Part shown: positions 62,981 through 64,000 of the stretch, piece by piece
Numbering within the stretch: the first letter of the stretch is position 1
How the letters are laid out: the number at the start of each line of letters is the position of its first letter
DNA from: Hungatella effluvii
GTDB taxonomy: Bacteria; Bacillota; Clostridia; Lachnospirales; Lachnospiraceae
DNA: 64,000 bases
Direction of reading: 5' to 3'
Assembly (NCBI RefSeq): GCF_003201875.1
Contig: NZ_QJKD01000003.1
Span: 248,001 to 312,000 of the forward strand
Position numbers and translations under genes: made by a program
The notes under the pieces: generated by a model
Told to the model about the DNA's origin: nothing
Seen by the model: only the letters and a program-made list of their open reading frames with translations
The model's database searches: none

Positions 62981-64000
62981 TCATCTGCCACGATCCGTCT
63001 TAATTAAATTTTGCAGCCATCGAATCACCGTACTGTCCAAGATCCATGCGGCTGCAAAGGACAGAACCGCGGTCAGCAGCGTTGCACAGACAATGCGCGG
63101 AACGTAAAAATGTCTCACCACGGTTTGATCGACCAGCAATTCGGCTGCGGCCTTTAAAATCAGATAGTGGGCCAGATAGGCCGAATAGCTGTGGCGGCTC
63201 ATCCAGACAGCAGCTGTTCTGGCAGCCTTGCATTTTAAATTGCCGTAACACTCAAACAGCAAGAACACTGCCGCCGACATGGCGATCATGGTAGGCGCCA
63301 GATCGTGAATTCCCGGTACAAAGCCAGGCGTAAACCTTTTTTGCAGCAGTGTCAGAGCCAGCCCTACGATTCCTGCAAGGGCGAACCACTTAAAGTCCTC
63401 CTGTTTGAACAGCCTCTTCAGCGCATATCCCAGGACATAGTAGATCAGCCAGCCTTTAAACACCATATAATCGAGAATCTGATCCAGTCCGATGCCAAAT
63501 CCGCCGGCATAGTTGGTCAGTGTCTGGACTCCAAGGATGAGCAGAATAAAATATTTCAGTTCCTTATCATTCATTGCCTTCATCATACGGGCCAGAAATG
63601 GCGTACAGAGGTAGAGCGCTATGATCACATACATAAACCACATATGGTCCGCCATAGGCACTGTACCACTGAAAAAATCCCGCAGGAATTCCACCGGATA
63701 CTCCCACCAGGATAAGACCTCCTGGCTGCGGCTGACATAGAACAGATAGTAAAGGACCGAGAAAAAGAAAAACGGGATAACGATGACTTTTACCCGTTTC
63801 TTATAAAATTGCGTGATATCTCCGGTCGCCGAATCCAGAAGGAACAGACCGCTGAGCATAAAATATATTCCGACAAAACTGAGCAGAAGCGGCTGCATGA
63901 CTGCTGCAAACCACCACTGTTTATCATTAACAGAGACAGCCGGTATGGCATGGACCATAATGATGGCCAGCACCGCCACCGCCCTTAGAAAATCGTATTT
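62981..64000 (-). CDS. Acyltransferase-3 family membrane protein, 5' end outside window
   Basis: About 340 residues are visible. The frame continues upstream past position 64000 (KYDFLRAVAVLAIIMVHAIP), so the start is beyond the edge. About nine hydrophobic segments, the N-terminal FLRAVAVLAIIMVH and the later WMSRHSYSAYLAHYLIL are typical of AT3 membrane O-acyltransferases that modify surface sugars. Substrate unknown. Confidence 0.85.
   Translation of the reverse strand, partial: KYDFLRAVAVLAIIMVHAIPAVSVNDKQWWFAAVMQPLLLSFVGIYFMLSGLFLLDSATGDITQFYKKRVKVIVIPFFFFSVLYYLFYVSRSQEVLSWWEYPVEFLRDFFSGTVPMADHMWFMYVIIALYLCTPFLARMMKAMNDKELKYFILLILGVQTLTNYAGGFGIGLDQILDYMVFKGWLIYYVLGYALKRLFKQEDFKWFALAGIVGLALTLLQKRFTPGFVPGIHDLAPTMIAMSAAVFLLFECYGNLKCKAARTAAVWMSRHSYSAYLAHYLILKAAAELLVDQTVVRHFYVPRIVCATLLTAVLSFAAAWILDSTVIRWLQNLIKTDRGR

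Overview
The window looks like chromosome of an anaerobic, spore-forming Lachnospiraceae-type clostridium. The evidence is the spore genes (cotJA-cotJB-cotJC, spoIID, spoIIQ, a Cys/Asn-rich coat-like protein), the oxygen-sensitive ribonucleotide reductase nrdD, an isoleucine T-box ahead of ileS, a LicT/BglG antitermination system, many c-di-GMP-type proteins and strong AGGAGG ribosome sites. Composition is mixed and moderately GC-rich. The AT-rich stretches are about 7990-10000 and 51600-52560.

Layout. 1-7730: the start of an RlmD-type rRNA methyltransferase (its C-terminal part lies beyond the edge), a PrdX/YbaK editing protein, a PAS-GGDEF cyclase, an XRE regulator and a HAD phosphatase-lipoamide dehydrogenase-Xaa-Pro aminopeptidase operon. 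7861-10000: tRNA-Pro(GGG) followed by an AT-rich stretch with a PTPS/QueD-like protein and a decayed glycosidase. 10005-16301: tatD, VOC protein, a stefin-like small protein, an ANT(6)-like nucleotidyltransferase, and an ArsR-type regulator with an MFS exporter. 16325-24658: YhgE/Pip protein, a secreted Cys-hexapeptide protein, fructokinase and mannose-6-P isomerase, and a gluconate 5-dehydrogenase/GntR cluster. 25220-31364: coat-like protein, nrdD with paired NrdR boxes, cotJ operon and a Rieske oxidoreductase. 31662-39085: MarR/TauE pair, degenerate GGDEF-EAL, CBS and LUD proteins, and an mreB-like-spoIID-spoIIQ sporulation cluster. 39121-49515: glgP, T-box-ileS and a beta-glucoside PTS operon. 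49706-54853: RclA-like flavoprotein with a rhodanese lipoprotein, then nicotinate phosphoribosyltransferase with another PRTase. 54934-64000: two RsgI-like proteins with acidic repeat tails, an ECF sigma factor, a double-GntR regulator, a GGDEF-EAL phosphodiesterase and an acyltransferase cut by the window end.

The most striking signal is not a gene. Five non-coding foldback elements (18623-18889, 21638-21927, 21934-22084, 33040-33328, 35554-35877) start with GTTAC or close variants (GTAAC, GCAAC), end with the inverse, and are flanked by 8-bp direct repeats (two perfect, three 7 of 8). They are therefore mobile. Termini and duplication length fit what is known of IS66-family elements. Four of them share a core but have outer arms that differ between copies while staying almost perfectly complementary within each copy. 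Two sit with the duplicated target spanning the stop codon of the adjacent gene, and one is inserted at the left edge of another. A solo arm-like sequence is at 1050-1085.

Other notable points are an 84-residue protein carrying stefin/cystatin signatures, a CotJA fused to a long Met/Pro/Gly repeat, a shortened MreB-like protein in the spoIID-spoIIQ cluster, a duplicated 5'-leader element ahead of marR and tauE, and a 37-bp tandem repeat whose length is not a multiple of three following an RsgI-like gene. All statements come from reading the sequence; no search was run.
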